Source: Nocardioides aromaticivorans
GTDB lineage: Bacteria; Actinomycetota; Actinomycetes; Propionibacteriales; Nocardioidaceae
Assembly: GCF_013408525.1 (NCBI RefSeq)
Contig: NZ_JACBZM010000001.1
Coordinates: 3,658,001 to 3,722,000 of the forward strand
Direction: 5' to 3'
DNA: 64,000 nucleotides
This document shows, in pieces, positions 34,764 through 42,072 of this stretch. Made by a program: the position numbers and the translations under genes. Every line of letters starts with the position of its first letter. Position 1 is the first letter of the stretch. The notes beneath the pieces are model-generated. The model worked only from the letters and a program-made list of their open reading frames with translations, did not search any database and had not been told where the DNA came from.

Positions 34764-35885
34764 GTGACGCGGCTCTACCTCCACATCGGCCTGCAGAAGA
34801 CGGGCACGTCGTACCTGCAGAACCTCTGCTGGAGCTCGGTCGACGAGCTGCGCGGCCAGGGCGTCACGATGGTGCCGGAGGGGCGCATCGAGACCTTCTG
34901 GCTCGCGCTCGACGTGCGCCAGCGGATCGACGCGCACGACGTGCCGCGGGTGGGGCGCTCCGTCGAGCTGCTGCCGGAGCAGTTGGCCGCCGTGACCACG
35001 CCGTCGGCGCTGATCACCCACGAGACGCTGGCCTCCGCTTCGGCGGCCCAGATCAGCCGGTTGCTCGAGGCCTGTGCGGGTCACGAGGTGCACGTGGTCG
35101 TCACCGCCCGCGACATCGGACGACAGGTCCCCTCGCTGTGGCAGGAGGGGCTGAAGGCCGGCCGCTCGGACACGCTGGAGGAGTACGTCGCCGAGCTCCG
35201 CGGTCCCGACGGCCGGTCCGGCACGGTGTGGCGCCGGCTCGACCTCGGGGGCGTGCTGGGGCGGTGGGCGCAGGCCGTCCCGCCCGAGCGGGTCCACGTG
35301 GTCACCGTGCCGGGGCCGAACGGACCTCGTGAGGCGCTGCTGGAGCGCTACTGCGCCGTGCTGGGCGTCGACCCCGGCGCGCTCGACCCGGACAAGGCCG
35401 GTCCGGGCAATCCCGGCCTGGGGGAGGCGGAGGCCGAGCTGCTGCGTCGCGTCAACGAGCGCGTGCCCGACCGCTACCGGCGCCGCGTCCCCTACGGCGA
35501 GGTGGGCAAGCGCTGGTTCGCGATGGGCATCCTCGCCCGCGCCGGCTCGGCGCCGGTCCGGCTCGGCCGGGCACACGAGGAGTGGTGTCGCGAGCGGGCG
35601 GAGGAGTCCGTCCGCGTGATCGGCGAGCTCGGCTGCGACATCGTCGGCGACGTGGCCGACCTGCTCCCCGACAGCGACGTCTTCGAGGACACCGGCGGAC
35701 CGGACGAGGCCGCGGTGCTGGAGGCCGCGACCCGCGCGCTCGGTGCGGTGCTCGAGGAGCGCCTCGAGCAGCGCCTGGCCCGCCGGGCCGGGGCGACCGC
35801 GGCCGCGCAGCCCGGGGCGGCCCCCACCCCCCGCGGTGTACGACGGGCGCTCGGCGCCGTGCGCCGTCGGCTCGGCCGCGGCTGA
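34764..35885 (+). CDS. Sulfotransferase-like protein B
   Basis: A 373-residue paralogue of the protein at 28857-29942. The PAPS 5' loop is LYLHIGLQKTGTSYLQN (about 4-20). The second conserved block is VVVTARDIGRQVPSLWQEG. The Arg-rich C-terminus (RRAGATAAAQ to RRRLGRG) is probably disordered and may contact an anionic membrane. No signal peptide. The GTG start has TAGACA 7 nt upstream. Similar organisation but low similarity in the middle and at the end suggests different acceptors for the two enzymes. It closes the surface-modification island. Confidence 0.74.
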   Translation: MTRLYLHIGLQKTGTSYLQNLCWSSVDELRGQGVTMVPEGRIETFWLALDVRQRIDAHDVPRVGRSVELLPEQLAAVTTPSALITHETLASASAAQISRLLEACAGHEVHVVVTARDIGRQVPSLWQEGLKAGRSDTLEEYVAELRGPDGRSGTVWRRLDLGGVLGRWAQAVPPERVHVVTVPGPNGPREALLERYCAVLGVDPGALDPDKAGPGNPGLGEAEAELLRRVNERVPDRYRRRVPYGEVGKRWFAMGILARAGSAPVRLGRAHEEWCRERAEESVRVIGELGCDIVGDVADLLPDSDVFEDTGGPDEAAVLEAATRALGAVLEERLEQRLARRAGATAAAQPGAAPTPRGVRRALGAVRRRLGRG

Positions 35886-35921
35886 GCCCCGGCGGCGACT
35901 CAGCCTGGGCCCCGGCCGACC

Positions 35922-36371
35922 TCAGCCGCGGGCGGCCAGGCCCTTGCTCGCCGCCACGCCGCGCTTGACCGCGGCGCTGGCCACCTGGCTCGCGACCTGG
36001 CCGGCGACCTGGCTCGCGGCCTTGAGCTGGTCGCCGACCTGCTGGGTGGCGGCCAGCGGGGCGAGCAGCTGCTCGGCGCGGCCGAGCAGGCCGTCGGCGC
36101 GCTGCACCACGGTCTGGAAGTCGCCGACGGTGCCGTTGAAGCCGGCCACGCTCTCGTTGAACTGGTTCAGCGCGGCGGTGAAGTCCACCAGCAGGGCGCC
36201 GAAGGTGTCAAGCGTGACGTTGAGCCGGTCGGCCGTCGCGTCGAGCTTGTTGATGGTCTGGTCGACGTCGAGCACCGTCCGGATCCGCGAGCGCCGGCCG
36301 GGGTCGCCGGCCGGGTCACCGCCGGTCGGGTCGTGGGCGACGGCGGGGCTCTGGACGTCGTACTCGCTCAT
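35922..36371 (-). CDS. Helical repeat protein of unknown function
   Basis: A 149-residue acidic protein with no family I can assign. A disordered Pro/Gly/Asp N-terminus (to about 40) leads to long helices with regular hydrophobic spacing (INKLDATADRLNVTLDTFGALL, NQFNESVAGFNGTVGDFQTVV), resembling DUF948 or phasin-like coiled structures. A basic Ala-rich tail (AAVKRGVAASKGLAARG) follows and could bind DNA, lipid or a polymer granule surface. The ATG at 36371 is fixed by TAGCCT 7 nt upstream. It is divergent from the acyl-CoA dehydrogenase gene across a palindrome-bearing promoter region. The phasin idea is speculative. Confidence 0.65.
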   Translation of the reverse strand: MSEYDVQSPAVAHDPTGGDPAGDPGRRSRIRTVLDVDQTINKLDATADRLNVTLDTFGALLVDFTAALNQFNESVAGFNGTVGDFQTVVQRADGLLGRAEQLLAPLAATQQVGDQLKAASQVAGQVASQVASAAVKRGVAASKGLAARG

Positions 36372-36378
36372 GGGGGAC

Positions 36379-36384
36379 AGGCTA
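36379..36384 (-). promoter_or_regulatory. -10-like TAGCCT before the helical repeat gene
   Basis: Minus-strand TAGCCT ends 7 nt before the ATG at 36371; leaderless promoter candidate. Confidence 0.45.
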
Positions 36385-36408
36385 GGTGAACCGGCGCAGG
36401 GGCCTTCG

Positions 36409-36427
36409 GTGACGTGCCTCACGTCAC
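36409..36427. promoter_or_regulatory. Operator candidate GTGACGTG-CCT-CACGTCAC
   Basis: Perfect 8-bp arms with a 3-nt spacer in the divergent region between the helical repeat gene and the acyl-CoA dehydrogenase. A second near-palindrome CGCTGGCGGTACCACCAGCG (36480-36499) covers the region just before the ribosome site. The cognate regulator is unknown. Confidence 0.5.
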
Positions 36428-36510
36428 GGTCTCGCCCCCCGTTCGGAGGGTCCTGTGGCGGCTACTCGCGGGTATTGTTCGCTGGCGGTACCACCAGCGA
36501 AAGGGAAGCG

Positions 36511-37704
36511 ATGCCGAAGCTCTGTCAGACCGAGGGACTCACCGAGGACCAGACCGAGATCCTGAAGGCCGTACGCGTCTTCGTGGACGAGCAGATCATC
36601 CCGGTCGCCCAGGACCTGGAGCACAAGGACGAGTACCCGCAGGACATCATCGACGGGCTCAAGGAGCTCGGCGTGTTCGGCCTGACCATCCCCGAGGAGT
36701 TCGGTGGTCTGGGCGAGTCGCTGCTGACCTACGCCCTCGTGGTCGAGGAGATCGCCCGCGGCTGGATGAGCGTGTCGGGCGTCATCAACACCCACTTCAT
36801 CGTGGCCTACCTGCTCATGCAGCACGGCACCGAGGAGCAGAAGCAGAAGTACCTGCCCCGCATGGCGACCGGCGAGGTCCGTGGCGCGTTCTCGATGTCC
36901 GAGCCGGGCCTCGGCTCCGACGTGTCGGCCGTGTCGACCAAGGCGACGAAGCAGGACGACGGCTCGTACTCCATCACCGGCCAGAAGATGTGGCTGACCA
37001 ACGGCGCCACCTCGACCCTGGTCGCGCTGCTCACCAAGACCGACGAGGGTGCGGACTCGGTCTACAAGAACATGACCACCTTCCTCGTCGAGAAGGAGGC
37101 CGGCTTCGGCGAGACCGCCCAGGGCGTCACCGTCCCCGGCAAGATCGACAAGATGGGCTACAAGGGCGTCGAGACGACCGAGCTCATCCTCGAGGGCCAC
37201 CAGATCGCCGCCGACCAGATCCTCGGTGGCGAGCCGGGCAAGGGCTTCTTCCAGATGATGGACGGCGTCGAGGTCGGCCGTGTCAACGTGGCCGCCCGTG
37301 CGTGCGGCCTGGCCTGGCGCGGCTTCGAGCTGGGCGTGGCCTACGCGCAGCAGCGCAAGACGTTCGGCAAGGTCATCGCCGAGCACCAGGCGGTGCTCTT
37401 CCGGATCGCGGAGATGGCGACCAAGGTCGAGGTCGCGCACAACATGATGGTGCGCGCCGCCCGCCTCAAGGACACCGGCAAGCGGATGGACGTCGAGGCC
37501 GGCATGGCCAAGATGGTCGCCTCCGAGTACGCCAACGAGGTCGTCGAGGACTCCTTCCGGATCCACGGCGGCTACGGCTACTCCAAGGAGTATGAGATCG
37601 AGCGCCTGATGCGCGAGGTCAAGTTCATGCTCATCGGCGAGGGCACCTCCGACATCCAGAAGATGATCATCGGCCGCAGCCTGCTGAAGGACTACAAGCT
37701 CTGA
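36511..37704 (+). CDS. Acyl-CoA dehydrogenase
   Basis: FAD-dependent acyl-CoA dehydrogenase introducing the alpha-beta double bond in acyl-CoA, 397 residues, standard length. The N-terminal helical domain is followed by FSMSEPGLGSDVSAVSTKA and KMWLTNGATST, which bind flavin and substrate. The C-terminal helices hold GYGYSKEYEIERLMREVK and the catalytic-Glu segment IGEGTSDIQKMIIGR. Chain-length preference cannot be read reliably. An AAGGGAAG ribosome site and a TATTGT hexamer at 36473 give a short leader. A perfect 14-bp terminator follows. The nearby mesaconyl-CoA hydratase-like gene suggests related CoA-ester metabolism (inference). Confidence 0.93.
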   Translation: MPKLCQTEGLTEDQTEILKAVRVFVDEQIIPVAQDLEHKDEYPQDIIDGLKELGVFGLTIPEEFGGLGESLLTYALVVEEIARGWMSVSGVINTHFIVAYLLMQHGTEEQKQKYLPRMATGEVRGAFSMSEPGLGSDVSAVSTKATKQDDGSYSITGQKMWLTNGATSTLVALLTKTDEGADSVYKNMTTFLVEKEAGFGETAQGVTVPGKIDKMGYKGVETTELILEGHQIAADQILGGEPGKGFFQMMDGVEVGRVNVAARACGLAWRGFELGVAYAQQRKTFGKVIAEHQAVLFRIAEMATKVEVAHNMMVRAARLKDTGKRMDVEAGMAKMVASEYANEVVEDSFRIHGGYGYSKEYEIERLMREVKFMLIGEGTSDIQKMIIGRSLLKDYKL

Positions 37705-37717
37705 GCAGCTGACTCCG

Positions 37718-37756
37718 CGACGGGCCGCCCCACCGGGGCGGCCCGTCGTCGTTTTC
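37718..37756 (+). terminator. Rho-independent terminator after acyl-CoA dehydrogenase
   Basis: Perfect 14-bp stem CGACGGGCCGCCCC (37718-37731) with GGGGCGGCCCGTCG (37735-37748), loop ACC, followed by TCGTTTT. The clearest canonical terminator in the window. Confidence 0.9.
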
Positions 37757-37772
37757 GCCGGCCCCGCCTCGG

Positions 37773-37778
37773 TAGGGT
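37773..37778 (+). promoter_or_regulatory. -10-like TAGGGT before the glycosyltransferase gene
   Basis: TAGGGT ends 7 nt before the GTG at 37786, directly after the terminator, so a new transcription unit starts here. Confidence 0.52.
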
Positions 37779-37785
37779 CGTCCGC

Positions 37786-38841
37786 GTGATCGCGACCGTC
37801 AGCACCGTCAAGGACACGCTCGCCAACGTGCAGCGGTTCGTCCGCGGCAACCTCGCCGGAGGCGTCGACCACATGGTCGTCTTCCTCGACGGCCCGGACC
37901 CCGAGGTCGAGGCCTGGCTCGCGAGCCAGGAGCACGTGACCCACCTGGTCGCCGACGACGCGTGGTGGGGCGGCAAGCGGCCCGCCGACCTCAACAACCG
38001 CCAGCGGATGCACGCCAACATCGCCAAGGCGGTGCTGACCGTCGTACCGGGCGTCGACTGGCTCTTCCACGTCGACGCCGACGAGATCTGCCAGATCGAC
38101 CGGGCCGCGATCGACGCCGTCCCCCCGTCGTACGACGCCGTGCGGCTCGCGCCGCTGGAGGCGGTCAGCCGCAAGCACTGGGACGGCAGCCCCACCTGGT
38201 TCAAGAAGCTGCTCGACGAGCCCGACCTCAAGCTGCTCGAGGTCCTCGGCGTGATCGAGAAGCCGGCCAACGGCCATCTCTTCCACGGCCACGTCGAGGG
38301 CAAGACGGCCACTCGGCCGCGCCTCGACCGCTGGCTGACCATCCACCGCACGGTCGACGAGAAGCGCGACGAGGTGCCGCACTTCACCGCCCCGGGGCTC
38401 ACCGTCCTGCACTACGAGTCGTACTCGGGCGAGGACTTCGTCCGGAAGTGGAGCGCGATGCTGGCCGCCGGGCCCGAGATCAGCCTTCGGCCCGTGCGCG
38501 AGCGCACCAAGGCGGCGGTGCAGGCGCTGATCGGCAAGCCGCTGACCCCCGAGCTGCGCGAGCAGTACCTCACGCGGATCTTCGAGGCGACCACCGAGGA
38601 CGACTTCGACACGCTGCGCGAGCTCGGCCTGCTCGTCGAGGCCGACCCCACGCAGGGCACCCACACCCCGCAGCTGCTGGAGACGCGCGACCAGCTCGCC
38701 GAGGCCCTCGCCGCGCTCGCCGACCAGCCCAAGGACGCCTTCGGGGTCTGCAAGCCGGCCGGGCCCGTCCAGGAGGTGCTCTCACACCTTGGAGCCGGTG
38801 ACGGGAAGAAGTCGTGGTGGCGGAAGAATGGCCGCTCGTGA
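37786..38841 (+). CDS. Glycosyltransferase family 2-like protein
   Basis: A 351-residue GT-A-fold glycosyltransferase of the Glyco_tranf_2_4 type. The N-terminal nucleotide-sugar strand MIATVSTVKDTLANVQRFV is followed by HMVVFLDGPD and the metal-binding DxD in WLFHVDADEICQID (about 85-98). KHWDGSPTWFKK and FHGHVEGKTATR lie in the acceptor region, and LHYESYSGEDFVRKW is typical of the family. No membrane segment is visible. Donor and acceptor are unknown. Its stop overlaps the start of the mesaconyl-CoA hydratase-like gene by four bases, an odd functional pairing. Confidence 0.82.
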   Translation: MIATVSTVKDTLANVQRFVRGNLAGGVDHMVVFLDGPDPEVEAWLASQEHVTHLVADDAWWGGKRPADLNNRQRMHANIAKAVLTVVPGVDWLFHVDADEICQIDRAAIDAVPPSYDAVRLAPLEAVSRKHWDGSPTWFKKLLDEPDLKLLEVLGVIEKPANGHLFHGHVEGKTATRPRLDRWLTIHRTVDEKRDEVPHFTAPGLTVLHYESYSGEDFVRKWSAMLAAGPEISLRPVRERTKAAVQALIGKPLTPELREQYLTRIFEATTEDDFDTLRELGLLVEADPTQGTHTPQLLETRDQLAEALAALADQPKDAFGVCKPAGPVQEVLSHLGAGDGKKSWWRKNGRS

Positions 38842-39878
38842 GCGCCAGCAAGACGAACCCCGGCAACTTCTTCGAGGACTTCACGATCGGCCAGCGGCTC
38901 GTCCACGCGACGCCGCGCACCGTCACCGAGGGTGACCGGGCCGTCTACGGCTCGCTCTACCCGACCCGGTTCGCCGTGCCGTCGTCCGCGTCCTTCGCCG
39001 CGTCGGTGGGCCTGACCCAGCACCCGGTCGAGGAGCTGATCGCCTTCCACATCGCCTTCGGCAAGACCGTCCCGGACATCTCGCTCAACGCGGTGGCCAA
39101 CCTCGGCTACGCCGAGTGCCGCTTCCACCAGCCCGTCGTCCCCGGCGACACGCTGTCGACCACCTCCGAGGTGATCGGCCTCAAGCAGAACTCCAACCGC
39201 AAGAGCGGCGTGGTCTACGTCCGCTCGACCGCGACCAACCAGCGCGGCGAGGTCGCCCTGGAGTGGGCCCGCTGGGTGATGGTGCACAAGCGCGACCTCG
39301 ACGCACCCGCGCCGGAGGCCGTCGTACCGGACCTGGCGCCGGCGGTGGCCGCCGCCGACCTGGTGCTGCCCGCCGGCCTCGACTTCTCCGGCTACGACTT
39401 CGCGGCGGCGGGGGAGCCTCACCGCTTCGACGACTACGAGGTCGGCGAGAGGATCGACCACGTCGACGGCGTCACGCTCACCGAGTCGGAGCACCAGCAG
39501 GCCACCCGCCTGTGGCAGAACACCGCCAAGGTGCACTTCAACAAGGAGGCGCGCCCCGACGGCCGCAACCTCGTGTACGGCGGCCACGTCATCTCGATGG
39601 CGCGCGCGCTCTCCTTCAACGGGCTCGCCAACGCCCAGCTGGTCGCGGCGATCAACGCCGGGGCGCACACCTCACCGGCCTTCGCGGGCGACACCGTCTA
39701 CGCCTGGTCCGAGGTGCTCGACAAGGCGGAGACCCCGGTCCCCAGCGTCGGCGCCCTGCGCCTGCGCCTGGTGGCGACCAAGGGCCGCGACGAGTCGATG
39801 ACGCTGCGCGGCGAGGACGGCAAGTACGCCGAGGGCGTGCTCCTCGACCTGGACTACTGGGCGCTCATCCCGCGCTGA
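38838..39878 (+). CDS. mch: Mesaconyl-CoA hydratase-like double-hotdog MaoC protein
   Basis: A 346-residue enoyl-CoA hydratase-fold protein closely resembling mesaconyl-CoA hydratase (beta-methylmalyl-CoA dehydratase), which interconverts mesaconyl-CoA and 2-methyl-3-hydroxysuccinyl-CoA. Conserved runs include NPGNFFEDFTIGQRLVHATP, PRTVTEGDRAVYG, FGKTVPDISLNAVANLGYAE and the second-half KVHFNKEARPDGRNLVYGGH with the hydratase His. The whole enzyme is two fused hotdog halves, as in the family. The GTG at 38838 overlaps the preceding stop; a GTG 24 bases upstream is less likely. In known pathways it accompanies methylmalyl-CoA lyase or mesaconyl-CoA transferase genes, which are absent here. Its 3' end overlaps the opposite lipoprotein gene by 14 nt. 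Confidence 0.82.
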   Translation: MSASKTNPGNFFEDFTIGQRLVHATPRTVTEGDRAVYGSLYPTRFAVPSSASFAASVGLTQHPVEELIAFHIAFGKTVPDISLNAVANLGYAECRFHQPVVPGDTLSTTSEVIGLKQNSNRKSGVVYVRSTATNQRGEVALEWARWVMVHKRDLDAPAPEAVVPDLAPAVAAADLVLPAGLDFSGYDFAAAGEPHRFDDYEVGERIDHVDGVTLTESEHQQATRLWQNTAKVHFNKEARPDGRNLVYGGHVISMARALSFNGLANAQLVAAINAGAHTSPAFAGDTVYAWSEVLDKAETPVPSVGALRLRLVATKGRDESMTLRGEDGKYAEGVLLDLDYWALIPR

Positions 39879-40395
39879 CCGGGGTCACCTGCACGTTGCT
39901 GATCGTGTAGGTCACCTCGTCGTCGACGGCGTTCTCGATCTGGTCGATCACGACCTTCGTCGGGTGGTCCGTGCCGGCGGGCCACGTCACGTCGGCCTTG
40001 AAGACGGTCGGGTCGTTGGCCTTCGCGATCAGGTCGTTGATGCCCAGCCGGGCGAAGTCCGGCGCCTGGGTGCCCTTGCCCGGCTTGGTGAGCCGGACCG
40101 CCGAGGTGACCTCGCCGTCGGCGACGGTGACCCGGAGCGGACCGGTCAACGGGCAGAAGCACAGAACCTCGAGGCGGTAGGTGTAGTCGGTCGCCGCGAA
40201 GGCCGGCCACTGCTGCGTGGTCGGGTCGTCGGTGGGGTCGCCCGTGGGGTCGCCGGTCGTCGTACCGGACGAGGGGGCGTCGCTCGCCGGGTCCGCGGCC
40301 TTCTCGTCGTCCTCCCGACCGCAGGCGGACAGGCCGAGCGCGAGCACGGCGGCGAGGGTCGGCAGGGCGGCGCGGCGGATCTGCATGGTGCTCAT
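39865..40395 (-). CDS. DUF6174-type lipoprotein
   Basis: A 176-residue predicted lipoprotein. The signal sequence MSTMQIRRAALPTLAAVLALGLSAC ends with the lipobox LSAC (Cys about 25). An Asp/Thr/Pro repeat linker (TGDPTGDPTDDPTT) follows, then a small domain that starts YTYRLEVLCFCPLTGPLRVTV, the DUF6174 hallmark with two nearby cysteines. The family's function is unknown. ATG 40395 and ATG 40386 are both possible; the first gives the better signal peptide. Divergent from the ABC uptake operon with 186 nt between, and convergent with the mesaconyl-CoA hydratase-like gene. Confidence 0.78.
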   Translation of the reverse strand: MSTMQIRRAALPTLAAVLALGLSACGREDDEKAADPASDAPSSGTTTGDPTGDPTDDPTTQQWPAFAATDYTYRLEVLCFCPLTGPLRVTVADGEVTSAVRLTKPGKGTQAPDFARLGINDLIAKANDPTVFKADVTWPAGTDHPTKVVIDQIENAVDDEVTYTISNVQVTPVSAG

Positions 40396-40495
40396 GATGC
40401 CTGTGACGGGTGGCGAGGCGCCCAGGTTCCCCACCGGTCTGGACCACCCTTCCGCACCGGGGGTGGAACGTGTTCTCATTTTCTGGACGCAGGGC

Positions 40496-40509
40496 GTGAC
40501 CCCGGTCAC
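40496..40509. promoter_or_regulatory. Operator candidate GTGACC-CC-GGTCAC upstream of the ABC uptake operon
   Basis: 6-bp perfect arms with a 2-nt spacer, overlapping the likely -35 position of a promoter whose -10 would be TACTCT at 40520-40525. The operon itself ends with a TetR-family gene, a natural candidate for the repressor. This link is inferred. Confidence 0.5.
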
Positions 40510-40519
40510 ACGCCGTCGT

Positions 40520-40525
40520 TACTCT
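40520..40525 (+). promoter_or_regulatory. -10-like TACTCT of the ABC uptake operon
   Basis: Predicts a transcript start around 40532 and a leader of about 50 nt before the TTG start at 40582. Confidence 0.4.
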
Positions 40526-40581
40526 GATAGAGGTCTCATCGAGACTTCGGATCCCGGCATTGCTCCCGAAGGGATTGGGTC

Positions 40582-42060
40582 TTGTCTCTGGTACGTCTCG
40601 CGCGCCTCGTCGGCGCGTCGCTGCTCGTCCTCCTCCTCGCCGCGTGCGGCTCCCAGCTCGACCCGGACACGGTCGCGCGGGCCAGCGGTGACACCAACGG
40701 CTCCGGGAACGGAGGCCAGGGCGTCGCCGACGGCGGCACCGGCGACACGGGCGCGGGTGGGGACACCGGCGCGGACGACGGTGCGGCGGCCGGTGGCGAC
40801 ACCGGGTCCGGCTCCGGCTCCTCCGGCTCCGGCGGCACGGGCTCCTCCGGCTCCGGTGGCAGCACCGGCGGCGGTGGCGGGAAGGGCTCCGCGACCGGTG
40901 GGGTCAAGGCCGGCTCGTGCGCCGGCTTCAAGAACCAGAAGGGGATCACCGACAAGACGATCACCCTCGCCAACATCTCCGACATCTCGGGCCCGGTGCC
41001 CGGCATCTTCGAGTCGGCGCAGCAGGCCACGGCGGCGTACATCAAGTACTTCAACGCCACGGGCGGCATCTGCGGGCGCAAGCTGGAGCTGGTCAACCTC
41101 GACAGCCGCGCCGACGCGGGCGCGGACCAGCAGGCCTACGTCAAGGCGTGCGACAACGCCTTCGCCGCGGTCGGGTCCATGTCGGCCTTCGACAGCGGCG
41201 GCGCCGGGACCGCGAACGCGTGCGGCCTGCCGGACCTCCGGGCGGTGACGGTCAACCCGGAGCGCCAGGCGTGCAAGTCGTGCTTCGCGGCGTACGCCAT
41301 CCGGACCAACATCATCCCCGACTCGGCCGCGAAGTGGCTCGCCCAGAAGTACCCGAGCGCGGTGAAGAACGCGGCCGTGATGTACGTGAACGCCGGCGCC
41401 GCGCCGGTCAACGCCAAGAGCATGGCGGCCGGCTACGAGAAGGGCGCCGGCTGGGACGTGAAGTACCTGCAGGGCATCGACGTCGCGGAGTTCAACTACG
41501 CGCCCTACGTCCAGCAGATGAAGGACAAGGGCATCAAGGCCGTCGCCTACCAGGGCCCCTACCAGTTCGCGGTCAAGCTCAAGCAGGCCATGCAGCAGCA
41601 GGGCTTCAAGCCGGACTTCTACCTGCAGGACCCGACGATCTACGACCGTCGCTACCTGGACCAGGCGGGCAGCCTGGCCGAGGGTGACTACATCTACGCC
41701 GCGAACGACCTGTTCGAGAACAAGGGCAACGCCGAGGTGCAGCTGTACCTGTCGTACCTGCAGCAGGTGAAGCCCGGCGCGATCCCGAACTACTACGGTC
41801 TCTACGCGTGGTCCGCCACCCGGCTCTTCGTCGAGAAGGCGATCGCGCTGGGCGGCAAGCTCAACCGCGCGTCCCTCGTCCAGGCGGTGCGCAGCACGAC
41901 GAACTGGACCGGCAACGGCGCGCACACCCCGATGAACCTCGGCTCCGCGAAGACCCCGCCGTGCCTCAAGGTCGCGCAGTACAAGGGCGGTCGGTGGCAG
42001 CAGGTCTCGCCGGGCTCCTACATGTGCGGCCGGGTCGTGGACACCGGCATCGGCGGCTGA
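40582..42060 (+). CDS. ABC transporter substrate-binding lipoprotein, branched-chain amino-acid type
   Basis: A 492-residue extracytoplasmic binding protein (type I periplasmic-binding fold, LivK-like). The start is a TTG with GAAGGGA about 8 nt upstream. The lipobox LLLAAC lies at residues 17-22. Residues 28-105 are an unusually long Gly/Ser/Thr/Asp linker with repeats such as GSGSSGSGGTGSSGSGG. The binding domain begins FKNQKGITDKTITLANISDISG and includes TGGICGRKLELVNLDSRADA and GLYAWSATRLFVEKAIALGG. Such proteins bind amino acids, but in actinobacteria also aromatic or steroid-like acids; the ligand cannot be read. First gene of a tight seven-gene operon. Confidence 0.9.
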   Translation: MSLVRLARLVGASLLVLLLAACGSQLDPDTVARASGDTNGSGNGGQGVADGGTGDTGAGGDTGADDGAAAGGDTGSGSGSSGSGGTGSSGSGGSTGGGGGKGSATGGVKAGSCAGFKNQKGITDKTITLANISDISGPVPGIFESAQQATAAYIKYFNATGGICGRKLELVNLDSRADAGADQQAYVKACDNAFAAVGSMSAFDSGGAGTANACGLPDLRAVTVNPERQACKSCFAAYAIRTNIIPDSAAKWLAQKYPSAVKNAAVMYVNAGAAPVNAKSMAAGYEKGAGWDVKYLQGIDVAEFNYAPYVQQMKDKGIKAVAYQGPYQFAVKLKQAMQQQGFKPDFYLQDPTIYDRRYLDQAGSLAEGDYIYAANDLFENKGNAEVQLYLSYLQQVKPGAIPNYYGLYAWSATRLFVEKAIALGGKLNRASLVQAVRSTTNWTGNGAHTPMNLGSAKTPPCLKVAQYKGGRWQQVSPGSYMCGRVVDTGIGG

Positions 42061-42072
42061 GGCGGACTCGAC

